NCBI GenBank assembly: GCA_035640715.1
Contig: DASQVO010000590.1
Coordinates: 1 to 16,919, forward strand
DNA from: DASQVO01 sp035640715
GTDB taxonomy: Bacteria; Actinomycetota; Actinomycetes; Streptosporangiales; Streptosporangiaceae
Length of the DNA stretch: 16,919 nt
Direction: 5' to 3'
Under the pieces are notes generated by a model. It searched no databases. It saw only the letters and a list, made by a program, of their open reading frames with translations, and was not told the origin of the DNA. Positions 1 through 6,036 of this stretch are shown in pieces. The position numbers were made by a program, and so were the translations under genes. Numbering within the stretch: the first letter of the stretch is position 1; each line of letters opens with the position of its first letter.

Positions 1-124
1 CCAGCAGCTCAGGCGTGCCCCCGGCATCCTTCACCGCCTGCCAGGGCGTTGTCAGCTCGACCTGCTCGACACCCTCGTTGGCGGTAAGAAAGGCCACGCG
101 CAGGCCACTCAGTTCATTGGCCAT
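1..124 (-). CDS. DJ-1/PfpI family protein (type 1 glutamine amidotransferase-like), 3' end beyond window
   Basis: Only the first 41 codons are present; the gene runs off the left edge. The start ATG (122-124) follows a strong AGGAGG (133-138) with an 8-nt spacer. The N-terminus reads MANELSGLRVAFLTANEGVE and continues with QVELTTPWQAVKDAGGTPELL. This matches the opening beta-strand and the conserved 'EQVEL..P..A...AG' segment of PfpI/YhbO-type proteins. Known members are deglycases, chaperones or proteases acting on damaged or stressed proteins. The nucleophile-elbow cysteine lies outside the window, so catalytic competence cannot be judged. The gene is 160 nt downstream of the DUF1348 gene on the same strand and could be cotranscribed with it under the TetR regulator; that is inference. 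Confidence 0.8.
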   Translation of the reverse strand, partial: MANELSGLRVAFLTANEGVEQVELTTPWQAVKDAGGTPELL

Positions 125-284
125 GATGCTGTCCTCCTCTCACTCGATGCCGGCCCGGCCGGACGGTCGGCGACCAGCCGCAGCCGGCCAGGGCCATCGA
201 AAGAACCTCTGCCCGTGAGCTGGTGCCCTAACCCGAACGTGGCCTGCAGCCCGGTTTCCGCCGAGGCTCACCGGACAGCCCCGG

Positions 285-740
285 TTACCGCAGCGGCAGG
301 TCCCCGGGCCCGGTTCCGGCGCGGGGCCCGAAGATCCGCCGGTCCTTCTCCTCGATGGGGACATCGTTGATGCTGGCCTCGCGGCGGGTCATGAGCCCGT
401 TGGCGTCGAATTCCCACAGTTCGTTACCGTAGCTGCGGAACCACTGGCCGGCCCGGTCGCGGCTTTCGTACTGGAACCGCACGGCGATCCGGTTGCCGTT
501 GTAGGCCCACAGTTCCTTCCGGAGGGCGTAGTCGAGTTCCCGCTCCCACTTCGCCGTCAGGAACTCCACGATGGCGTCCCGCCCGGTGATGAACGTGTCG
601 CGGTTGCGCCAGACCGAGTCCTTGGTATAGGCGAGCGAGACCTTGTGCGGCTCGCGGGTGTTCCACGCGTCCTCGGCGGCCTGGACCTTCTGGCGCGCGG
701 TCTCCTCGGTGAATGGTGGCAGCGGCGGGCGAGCGGTCAT
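285..740 (-). CDS. DUF1348 family protein (NTF2/SnoaL-like fold)
   Basis: A 151-aa protein at the usual family length. It carries the family's diagnostic blocks in order: PPLPPFTEETARQKVQAAED at the N-terminus, DSVWRNRDTFITGRDAIVEF, KWERELDY, NRIAVRFQYE, WFRSYGNELWEFD, and RREASINDVPI near the end. The family adopts an NTF2-like cone fold of the kind that binds small hydrophobic ligands, and no catalytic activity is firmly established for it. The ATG (738-740) is preceded by GAGGAG at about 7 nt. The gene is divergent from a TetR regulator, and its promoter region overlaps two operator palindromes, so it is probably the regulator's target. Such pairs often respond to reactive or toxic small molecules, but no inducer can be read from the sequence. 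Confidence 0.85.
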   Translation of the reverse strand: MTARPPLPPFTEETARQKVQAAEDAWNTREPHKVSLAYTKDSVWRNRDTFITGRDAIVEFLTAKWERELDYALRKELWAYNGNRIAVRFQYESRDRAGQWFRSYGNELWEFDANGLMTRREASINDVPIEEKDRRIFGPRAGTGPGDLPLR

Positions 741-764
741 GGTGCGTCTCCTCGCTGGACAAGA

Positions 765-780
765 GAGAACGATCGTTCTC
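765..780. promoter_or_regulatory. Operator 1, probable TetR site (perfect 16-bp palindrome)
   Basis: GAGAACGATCGTTCTC is perfectly self-complementary. It has the same arms as the element at 800-815, with centres 35 bp apart. It covers the -35 position expected for the plus-strand promoter (-10 TATACT, 793-798) and the early transcribed region of the minus-strand gene. Bound repressor could therefore block both directions. Assignment to the adjacent TetR protein is inference from position. Confidence 0.75.
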
Positions 781-793
781 AGCCGATACCGTT

Positions 794-823
794 ATACTAG
801 AGAACGTCCGTTCTCCATGTCAA
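794..823 (-). promoter_or_regulatory. Promoter of the DUF1348 gene
   Basis: On the minus strand, TTGACA (818-823) is a perfect -35 hexamer. It is followed after 18 nt by TAGTAT (794-799), which fits TANNNT. Transcription would start near 787 and leave a 5' UTR of roughly 45 nt that includes the GAGGAG ribosome site. The second operator fills the spacer. The opposing tetR promoter would use TATACT (793-798); I see no good -35 hexamer for it. Confidence 0.6.
800..815. promoter_or_regulatory. Operator 2, probable TetR site in the divergent promoters
   Basis: GAGAACGTCCGTTCTC has 7-bp perfect arms (GAGAACG/CGTTCTC) around a 2-nt centre. It lies exactly within the 18-nt spacer between the minus-strand -35 (818-823) and -10 (794-799) hexamers. 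It also starts just after the plus-strand -10 TATACT (793-798), so it overlaps the likely tetR transcription start. This is the classic layout of an autoregulated TetR-family switch. Confidence 0.75.
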
Positions 824-846
824 TCGCGAGAGGGGAGGGACGAGCG

Positions 847-1407
847 ATGGATGACGCGGACGCACGGACGCGACTGCTCGACGCGGCGGAGGATCTCTTC
901 TATGCCCGCGGCATCCAGTCCGTCGGGATGGATGCGATCCGCGACGCGTCCGGGGTGCCGCTCAAGCGGCTGTACGCGCTGTTCCCGGCCAAGGAACAGC
1001 TCGTCGAGGCCTACCTGGAGCGCCGCGACGTGAGCTGGCGCGGCCGCCTGGCCGCGTACGTCGAAAGCCATCCCGACCCGCAGCAGCGCATCCTCGCCGT
1101 CTTCGACTGGCTCCAGGCCTGGTTCAGCGAGCCCGGCTTCCGCGGCTGCGCCTGGATCAACGGCTACGGGGAACTGGGCGCCACCTCAGCGGCGGTCGCC
1201 GCCCAGGCACGCCGGCACAAGGAAGCGTTCCGGCAATACCTGTCCGGGCTGGTCGCGGCGGCCGGGATGCCCGCGTCCCTGGCCAGCGAACTGCACCTGC
1301 TGGCCGAGGGCGCAATGGTCACCGCCGCGATCTTCGGGACGCCGGAGGCCGCCGCGCAGGCCCGGGCCGCCGCAGGCCACCTGCTGGCCGCAGACCGGTC
1401 AGCCTAG
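847..1407 (+). CDS. TetR/AcrR family transcriptional regulator
   Basis: A 186-aa protein, typical for the family. The N-terminal helix-turn-helix domain spans about residues 5-52, with the canonical run of LLDAAEDLFYARGIQSVGMD, then IRDASGVPLKRLYALFPAKE and LVEAYL. The C-terminal ligand domain contains GFRGCAWINGYGELG, a Cys-containing motif shared by a large TetR subgroup. I chose the ATG at 847 because it follows a purine-rich GGGGAGGGA; the open frame extends upstream to 643, but only through the operator region and the opposing gene. It probably represses itself and the divergent DUF1348 gene through the palindromes at 765-780 and 800-815. The conserved Cys could sense electrophiles, but that is speculation. 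Its stop overlaps the convergent DUF3054 gene by 9 bp. Confidence 0.9.
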   Translation: MDDADARTRLLDAAEDLFYARGIQSVGMDAIRDASGVPLKRLYALFPAKEQLVEAYLERRDVSWRGRLAAYVESHPDPQQRILAVFDWLQAWFSEPGFRGCAWINGYGELGATSAAVAAQARRHKEAFRQYLSGLVAAAGMPASLASELHLLAEGAMVTAAIFGTPEAAAQARAAAGHLLAADRSA

Positions 1408-1794
1408 CCGGGCGGCCTCCCGGCGCCGCCGGGACGACGGGAGGATCCGCGGCGCCCACCGGGCTGCCAGGCGCCAGCCCAGCAGGAACAGGCCGAGGAA
1501 CGCCAGCGCCACGAGGATGAACGAGAACGCGGTTCCCTGGCCGGCCGCCACGCGCAGCACCATCCCGACGGCGACCGTGCCGAGCCACGCACCCGCACCG
1601 GACGGCAGGATCGCGGCGGGCCTGCGCCACGCGCGGACCGCCAGCCAGCCGATGGCAAGCCCGGCCAGGAACGGCCACAACGTGCTGGCCACCCCGGCCG
1701 CGGTCTCGCCTTTGCTGTGGCTGGCCCGTCCGATCACCACGAACAGCAGCACACAGCAGACATCCAGCACCGCCGCCCGCACCCCAGCACGCAT
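1399..1794 (-). CDS. DUF3054 family integral membrane protein
   Basis: A 131-aa hydrophobic protein with about four membrane segments: VRAAVLDVCCVLLFVVIG, WPFLAGLAIGWLAV, a Gly/Val-rich helix from GAWLGTVAVGMVLRV, and FILVALAFLGLFLLGW. The tail is arginine-rich and probably cytoplasmic. The pattern 'LDVxxVLLFVxIGRxSH' at the N-terminus is characteristic of DUF3054, an actinobacterial family of unknown function. I chose the ATG at 1794 because the family begins just before this motif. The frame could extend upstream to 1914, but the added residues are not hydrophobic or family-like. No ribosome site precedes the ATG. Instead TAGCCT (1802-1807) lies 7 nt upstream, so the message may be leaderless. 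Confidence 0.8.
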   Translation of the reverse strand: MRAGVRAAVLDVCCVLLFVVIGRASHSKGETAAGVASTLWPFLAGLAIGWLAVRAWRRPAAILPSGAGAWLGTVAVGMVLRVAAGQGTAFSFILVALAFLGLFLLGWRLAARWAPRILPSSRRRREAARLG

Positions 1795-1907
1795 AACGGT
1801 AAGGCTAGCCCCGCGGGCGGACCACCAGGTCCGGCGGTTCCCGGCCTGCTCCTTTAACGCGCCGGTGCGCCGTGGTACCCATTGGGTCGCCCTCCGGGCC
1901 AGCACGG

Positions 1908-2810
1908 CTAGCACAAATTCTCCGGCTGGCGCCCGGCCGCGAACGCCGCGATCTGGGTCGCGGCGACCGCCCAGCCGCGCGCGGTGACCCCGGCCGTGTT
2001 GCCGCCGACGTGCGGCGTGATCAGCAGGCCCGGGGCATCCCAGAGGGGATGATCGGCCGGCAGCGGCTCCGGGTCGGTGACGTCCAGGGCGGCGCGGAGC
2101 CGTCCCGCGTTCAGCTCGTCCAGCAGCGCGCTGGTGTCCACCACCGGGCCGCGCGCGGCGTTGACCAGGACGGCGCCGTCCGGCATCCGGCCCAGGAAGG
2201 CTTTATCGACCAGGTGGTAGGTCCCGTCGTTGTACGGGACCATCACCACGACGGCATCGTGGCTGCCCAGCAGACCGGGCACCTCGCCGATGCCATGGAT
2301 CCCGTCCCGCGGCGTGCGAGCGGCCATGGTCACCGCCGTCCCGAACGGCTGGAGCATGGCCCGGAGCCTGCTGCCCAGGTCGCCCGCGCCGAGGATGAGG
2401 ATCCGCTTGCCGTCCAGCGACTCGGTGGTCACCGGCTGCCACGCATGGGCCGCCTGGTCGGCGACCCACCGCGGGATCGCGCGGTAGATGCTGAGCAGGG
2501 CAGCGACCGCCCATTCCGCGGTCGAGCCGCCGTGCGCGCCACGCGCGTTGGACAGAGCCACTCCGTCGGGGAGGCGTCCTTCCCACCGGTCGATGCCGGC
2601 GCTGAGCGTCTGCACCAGGCGCAGCTTGGGCATGTCCCGCATCGCTGCGACAAGCCGGTCCGCATGGAACGGCGGGACGACCATGACCTCGGCGTGGCCG
2701 GCTTCCTCCGGCATACGGCCCGCCGAGTTGTAGACGACGGGGGTGACGTTATCGAGACCAGCGAGCGCCGCGAGCCCTTCCTCATCGGGCACCAGCACTG
2801 TCAGCGTCAT
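1908..2810 (-). CDS. D-isomer-specific 2-hydroxyacid dehydrogenase
   Basis: A 300-aa NAD(P)-dependent oxidoreductase that interconverts a 2-oxoacid and a D-2-hydroxyacid in the cytoplasm. The split substrate domain surrounds a Rossmann core with the dinucleotide motif GAGDLG (residues 141-146). The family's catalytic triad is visible: Arg220 in NAARGPVVD, Glu248 in DVTDPEPLP and His267 in TPHVGG. Length is slightly below the 310-340 residues usual for the family. The ATG follows AGGAG with a good spacer. The physiological substrate (phosphoglycerate, glyoxylate, hydroxypyruvate or another) cannot be assigned from motifs. It lies upstream of and convergent with nothing obvious; the next gene on this strand (DUF3054) has its own apparent promoter. 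Confidence 0.9.
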   Translation of the reverse strand: MTLTVLVPDEEGLAALAGLDNVTPVVYNSAGRMPEEAGHAEVMVVPPFHADRLVAAMRDMPKLRLVQTLSAGIDRWEGRLPDGVALSNARGAHGGSTAEWAVAALLSIYRAIPRWVADQAAHAWQPVTTESLDGKRILILGAGDLGSRLRAMLQPFGTAVTMAARTPRDGIHGIGEVPGLLGSHDAVVVMVPYNDGTYHLVDKAFLGRMPDGAVLVNAARGPVVDTSALLDELNAGRLRAALDVTDPEPLPADHPLWDAPGLLITPHVGGNTAGVTARGWAVAATQIAAFAAGRQPENLC

Positions 2811-2951
2811 GCCTTGTCTCCTGCTTGTCGGCTGCCACTAGGTTCTGTTCGGCATCAAGAATGCAGCATGCAACGGCGGGTGAGCAGCGCGGGGATCGGC
2901 CGCGACGGCGATAACCGGGGACCGGGACGTGCTGGCCAGGCGCGGGGCAGG

Positions 2952-3239
2952 TCAGCGGCCGGGCTCGACGATTACCTTGAGGCCTGTCCGCCGGGCCGCC
3001 GCGCTGAACGCACTGGACACCTCGTCGAGCGGCATCCGGTGGCTGACCAGCGGCCCGGGGTCGGCTACCCGGTCTGCGCCGGACTTCGCGGCTGCCTCCC
3101 GGCGGTGCGGCAGCGGGTCGGCCGCCAGGACAGATTCCGCCCCGGCCGCGCGCAGCAGCTGGATGAGCAGCAAGCCGATCGGGCCGCAGCCGATGACCGC
3201 CGACGTGCCGCCGAGCGGTAGATGCCCGAGGTCATAACA
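2952..3239 (-). pseudogene. Remnant of a zinc-type medium-chain alcohol dehydrogenase, 5'-truncated with an internal deletion
   Basis: The frame has no plausible start. It opens in sequence reading CYDLGHLPLGG, then gives a clear Rossmann entry GGTSAVIGCGPIGLLLIQLL and RAAGAESVLAADPLPHRREA up to KSGADRVADPG. It then jumps directly to PLVSHRMPLDEVSSAFSAAA and GLKVIVEP, which is the C-terminal catalytic-domain segment of MDR dehydrogenases (idonate/sorbitol dehydrogenase-like). In intact family members these two blocks are separated by roughly 90 residues. The N-terminal catalytic zinc domain is absent. The reading frame stays open to TGA (2952-2954), so the deletion was in frame or the decay is recent. 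A function is unlikely. The subfamily assignment is tentative. Confidence 0.7.
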
Positions 3240-3252
3240 GTGCAGGGCGCAT

Positions 3253-3558
3253 CTAGGCCGCAGAAGCGAGGCGGGTTCTGGGGCTGGACCGGGCGGAACG
3301 GGAGGTGGCGGGTTCCGGCACCGGGTCGAGCGGCAGCAGCCCGGGAGGCTGCGGCGGCAGTGGCCCGGGAGGCTGCGGCGGCAGCGGACCGGGAGGATGC
3401 GGTACCGGGTCGGGTGGCAGCGGCGGTGGGGCCGGCTGCGGTACCGGGTCGGGTGGCAGCGGTGATGGCTCCGCCGGCGCGATACCTGCCACGCCCCCGA
3501 GGCGCCCCGGGTGATGCCTCCCGCTGGATCCGGTGATGCGTTCAGTCATCATGTTCAT
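3253..3558 (-). CDS. Small proline-rich repeat protein, function unknown
   Basis: A 101-aa predicted protein starting MNMMTERITGSSGRHHPGRL, preceded by GGAGGG about 9 nt before the ATG. The middle is built from repeats of PLPPDPVP and PPGPLPPQ, roughly half proline, and the tail is Ser/Arg/Ala-rich. There is no obvious signal peptide or membrane segment. Such Pro-rich stretches can be flexible linkers or cell-wall-associated tails, but I recognise no family. The underlying DNA is a tandem repeat, which opens long frames on both strands, so coding status rests mainly on the ribosome site and start. The same frame is open up to 4404, but that upstream part is only the shadow of the transporter gene. 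Confidence 0.4.
   Translation of the reverse strand: MNMMTERITGSSGRHHPGRLGGVAGIAPAEPSPLPPDPVPQPAPPPLPPDPVPHPPGPLPPQPPGPLPPQPPGLLPLDPVPEPATSRSARSSPRTRLASAA
3340..3462. repeat. Short GC-rich tandem repeats inside the proline-rich gene
   Basis: Two 24-bp units (3340-3363 and 3364-3387) differ at one position, and a degenerate third unit starts at 3388. A 26-bp block (3398-3423) recurs identically at 3437-3462, a period of 39 bp. All periods are multiples of three, so the proline-rich frame (PPGPLPPQ and PLPPDPVP units) is preserved when copies are gained or lost. Confidence 0.8.
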
Positions 3559-3742
3559 CGCGGATCCCTCCGTGGATCTGGCGTGCTCCTGACGTCCTGG
3601 CCGTTGTCTCCTCATCTCTGCGGTCCGGTAACGACAATGCCCAGGAATGAGCCGCTTAACATCCACGCCGCCCGCCCGCCGAGCGCAGCCCGCCCTCCGG
3701 AACGCGTACCCGGCGCGCCATGGCTGGCCAGGGCCTGCGGAA

Positions 3743-3770
3743 ACGGCGGTCCGCTGACGCGGACCGCCGT
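3743..3770 (-). terminator. Hairpin downstream of the AceTr gene, probable terminator
   Basis: An 11-bp perfect inverted repeat (ACGGCGGTCCG, 3743-3753, with its complement at 3760-3770) encloses a 6-nt loop. It starts about 50 nt after the stop of the minus-strand transporter and is followed on that strand by a short TTT. The T tract is weak, as is common in high-GC actinomycetes. Confidence 0.65.
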
Positions 3771-3821
3771 CCGGGGTGGTCGGCCCGGTGCCGCCGCTGT
3801 GCAGGTGGAGCGCTGGGCCAG

Positions 3822-4613
3822 CTACTGGCCGACACGAACGCCGGGCATTCCGGCGGGGTAGGCGAGCGGGTCGGTGGCCCCCCGGGCGCCGGGGACGAAG
3901 GCACGCCTGGCCCACTTGCTGGGCGGGAGGATGGTCCGCCCGAACGAGTTCTCCAGCATCATCGCTCCGGCGGTCAGCCATGCGGCGATGGCCGAGATGA
4001 CGAACAGCCAGCCCCCGGCCCGCAAGGTGAATATGTTGCCGGACCAGTAACCGGCCGCGCTCACCCCCGTCGCCGCGGTCAGTACCGCGAGGGTGGTGAA
4101 GATGCCCGTGTTCTGCGCGAGCGCACCCAGTGCCGTGAACATCGTCACGAGGGTCAGCGCGACGAACCAGAACGCCAGCGACGGGTTCGAGGTGCCCAGG
4201 GGGACCAGCGGTATGCGTCCCGCGGCCACCATCAACTGCAGCACGCCCCAGGCGATAAAGAAGCTGCCCCATGCGGTGTGCGTCGCCACCGCGACGCCGT
4301 CCCGGGCGCGAAAGCTGGCGATGGCGGCGATGGCCTGCAGGATGCCGCCGGCGAACAGCACGTATGGCCAGATGAGCAACGGCGTCGCCGCGGTGCCGTA
4401 CCATCCGGCCTGCCAGGCTCCCAGCAACAGCAACGCGATCATGAGCCCGAACAGGCCCATGATCGACGGCGCCGCGATCGGGGTCAGGAATATCCGGCTC
4501 CGCGACACCCAGCCCGCATGATCCTCGGCTACCGCGAGCTCCGCGATGTCTCGGTGCATCTCCCCGTTACCGTGTGCGGCCCCCGGCTCGCTGCGCGGAC
4601 CTATTGTGGCCAT
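3822..4613 (-). CDS. GPR1/FUN34/YaaH (AceTr) family membrane transporter
   Basis: A 263-aa protein with six predicted membrane segments and hydrophilic ends. The family order is visible: PSIMGLFGLMIALLLLGAWQ, then LIWPYVLFAGGILQAIAAI, the conserved THTAWGSFFIAWGVLQLM block, LAFWFVALTLVTMFTALGAL, TTLAVLTAATGVSAAGYWSG and GGWLFVISAIAAWLTAG. Characterised members (SatP/YaaH, Ady2) take up acetate or succinate with protons. The hallmark N-terminal NPAPLGL motif is here IAAPSIMG, so substrate preference may differ. The ATG is preceded by GGAGG. A pair of direct repeats (4720-4744) lies about 110 nt upstream and may carry its control. A hairpin terminator follows. No acetate-metabolism gene is adjacent. 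Confidence 0.8.
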   Translation of the reverse strand: MATIGPRSEPGAAHGNGEMHRDIAELAVAEDHAGWVSRSRIFLTPIAAPSIMGLFGLMIALLLLGAWQAGWYGTAATPLLIWPYVLFAGGILQAIAAIASFRARDGVAVATHTAWGSFFIAWGVLQLMVAAGRIPLVPLGTSNPSLAFWFVALTLVTMFTALGALAQNTGIFTTLAVLTAATGVSAAGYWSGNIFTLRAGGWLFVISAIAAWLTAGAMMLENSFGRTILPPSKWARRAFVPGARGATDPLAYPAGMPGVRVGQ

Positions 4614-4719
4614 TGTTGCCTCCGATCCGGGGCATCAATCCCCGAGCGAGGTATGGCCCGCCGGCACGCCGCCTGGCGGGCCGTCTGGTGGTACAAATGA
4701 CTCATACCACTTACCGTGA

Positions 4720-4744
4720 TCAATAAACGTCGCTCAGTAAACGT
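4720..4744. promoter_or_regulatory. Tandem 11-bp direct repeats, possible operator
   Basis: TCAATAAACGT (4720-4730) and TCAGTAAACGT (4734-4744) differ at one base and are spaced by 3 nt, a 14-bp period. They form an AT-rich island between the xylA terminator hairpin and the AceTr gene (start 4613), where a promoter for the latter is expected. Read on the minus strand the unit is ACGTTTAyTGA. I cannot match it to a named regulator. Confidence 0.4.
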
Positions 4745-4756
4745 TGGGGAGCGGGG

Positions 4757-4786
4757 CCGCCGGGCCGGAGTTCTCCGGCCCGGCGG
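4757..4786 (-). terminator. Perfect 14-bp inverted repeat, probable xylBA terminator
   Basis: CCGCCGGGCCGGAG (4757-4770) and its exact complement (4773-4786) flank only TT, so the folded hairpin would have about 12 bp and a 6-nt loop. It lies about 78 nt beyond the xylA stop on the minus strand. There is no T tract, which is typical of GC-rich actinomycete terminators. Confidence 0.6.
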
Positions 4787-4863
4787 TGGTGATCATGCCG
4801 ATGGTGCGGTGCGCCCGGCCCGTAGGGCCTGGGCGGGCGCGCCTGGTGTCCCGGACGCGAGGT

Positions 4864-6036
4864 TCAGCGGACCCCGTAGAGGTGCTCGAGCGCCAGCTGG
4901 TCGAGCCGCTCGTATCCCAGCCCGCGCGCGCCGAGGGCCGTGACGTCGACCTCGACGTCGCGGACGTCGCGCCAGCTCTCGCCGTCGCCCAGCGTGGGCT
5001 GGCTGAGCTGGTCGACGCCGGAGGTCCGCAGCGCCTCGATCACCTCCGGGTCGGAGCGGAACTTCCGCACCTTCTCGCGCAGGATTAGGTAATTGCGCAT
5101 GCAGGCGGCGGCCGACGCCCACACACCCTCGTCGTCCTCGGTCCGCGGCGGCTTGTAGTCGAAGTGGACAGGCCCGTCGTAGCCACCCGCCTCCAGCGCG
5201 TCCACCACCCAGAACGCGCCGCGCACATTGCCCGCGCCGAACCGGAGGTCCTGGTCGTAGCGCGGCCCGTGCTGGCCGTTGAGGTCAATGTGGAAGAGCT
5301 TGCCGTGCCACAGCGCCTGGCTGATGCCGTGCGCGTAGTTCAGCCCGGCCATCTCCTCGTGACCGATCTCCGGGTTGATGCCGACCATGTCGGGATAGGC
5401 GAGCCCGTTGATGAAGGCCAGCGCGTGGCCGAGCGTCGGCAGCAGGATGTCACCGCGCGGCTCGTTCGGCTTCGGCTCGATCGCGAACCTGATGTTGTAT
5501 CCCTGCTCGGTGACGTACTCGCAGAGCATGTTCAGGCCCTCGGCGTACCGGCTGAGCGCGGCGCGGATGTCCTTGGCCGCGCCCGACTCCGCGCCCTCGC
5601 GGCCGCCCCAGAAGATGTAGGTCCTGGCGCCGAGCTCGGCGGCCAGATCCAGGTTGCGCATCACCTTGGACAGCGCGAACCTGCGGACCTCGCGCTCGTT
5701 GGCGGTGAACGCCCCGTCCTTGAAGATCGGATGACCGAACAGGTTCGTGGTGGCCGTGGTCACCACAAGCCCGGTCTCGTCGAGGGCCTTGCGGAACGCG
5801 GAGATGCGCTCCTCGCGCTCCTCCCGCGTCGCGTCGAAGTCGAACACGTCGTTGTCGTGGAAGTTCACCCCGTACGCGCCGAGTTCGGCGAGCTTGCGGA
5901 CGGCCCGGTCGGCCGGCATCGGCGGGCGGACCGGGCCGCCGAAGACGTCCACACCCTGCCAGCCCACCGTCCAGATGCCGAACGAGAACTTGTCTTCAGG
6001 TGACGGCGTGTACGGGTCAATGCTTGCTGGACTCAC
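4864..6036 (-). CDS. xylA: Xylose isomerase
   Basis: A 390-aa class I xylose isomerase close to the Streptomyces enzymes. It converts D-xylose to D-xylulose (and D-glucose to D-fructose) with two divalent metals. All key residues are visible at a constant +6 offset from Streptomyces numbering: His60/Asp63 in NFHDND, Glu187/Lys189 in FAIEPKPNEPRGD, Glu223/His226 in NPEIGHE, Asp251 in FHIDLNGQ, Asp261/Asp263 in YDQDLRFGAGN and Asp293 in HFDYKPPRTED. The start is a GTG (6034-6036) that overlaps the xylB stop as GTGA, and a GAAAGGA lies just upstream. It is therefore the second gene of a translationally coupled xylB-xylA operon. A 14-bp hairpin downstream probably ends the transcript. Confidence 0.96.
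   Translation of the reverse strand: MSPASIDPYTPSPEDKFSFGIWTVGWQGVDVFGGPVRPPMPADRAVRKLAELGAYGVNFHDNDVFDFDATREEREERISAFRKALDETGLVVTTATTNLFGHPIFKDGAFTANEREVRRFALSKVMRNLDLAAELGARTYIFWGGREGAESGAAKDIRAALSRYAEGLNMLCEYVTEQGYNIRFAIEPKPNEPRGDILLPTLGHALAFINGLAYPDMVGINPEIGHEEMAGLNYAHGISQALWHGKLFHIDLNGQHGPRYDQDLRFGAGNVRGAFWVVDALEAGGYDGPVHFDYKPPRTEDDEGVWASAAACMRNYLILREKVRKFRSDPEVIEALRTSGVDQLSQPTLGDGESWRDVRDVEVDVTALGARGLGYERLDQLALEHLYGVR

Noticed and set aside
643..846. Upstream extension of the TetR gene
   Set aside because: Runs through the opposing gene's 5' end and both operators; the TetR helix-turn-helix begins right after the ATG at 847 with a good ribosome site.
1872..3221. Long plus-strand open frame of 449 codons
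   Set aside because: Opposite-strand shadow of the 2-hydroxyacid dehydrogenase and the dehydrogenase remnant; the translation is Arg/Gly/His-rich with no family motif.
3305..3514. Plus-strand Gly/Ser/Cys-rich 69-codon frame
   Set aside because: No ribosome site and pure repeat translation; the proline-rich frame on the other strand has a better start.
3743..3770. Hairpin considered as an attachment or transposon end
   Set aside because: No transposase, target duplication or second copy; position after a stop codon fits a terminator.
3253..4404. Minus-strand open frame of 383 codons read as one protein
   Set aside because: Its 5' two thirds lie out of frame over the AceTr transporter and are His/Arg/Gly-rich; only the last 101 codons, behind a ribosome site, were kept as a separate candidate.
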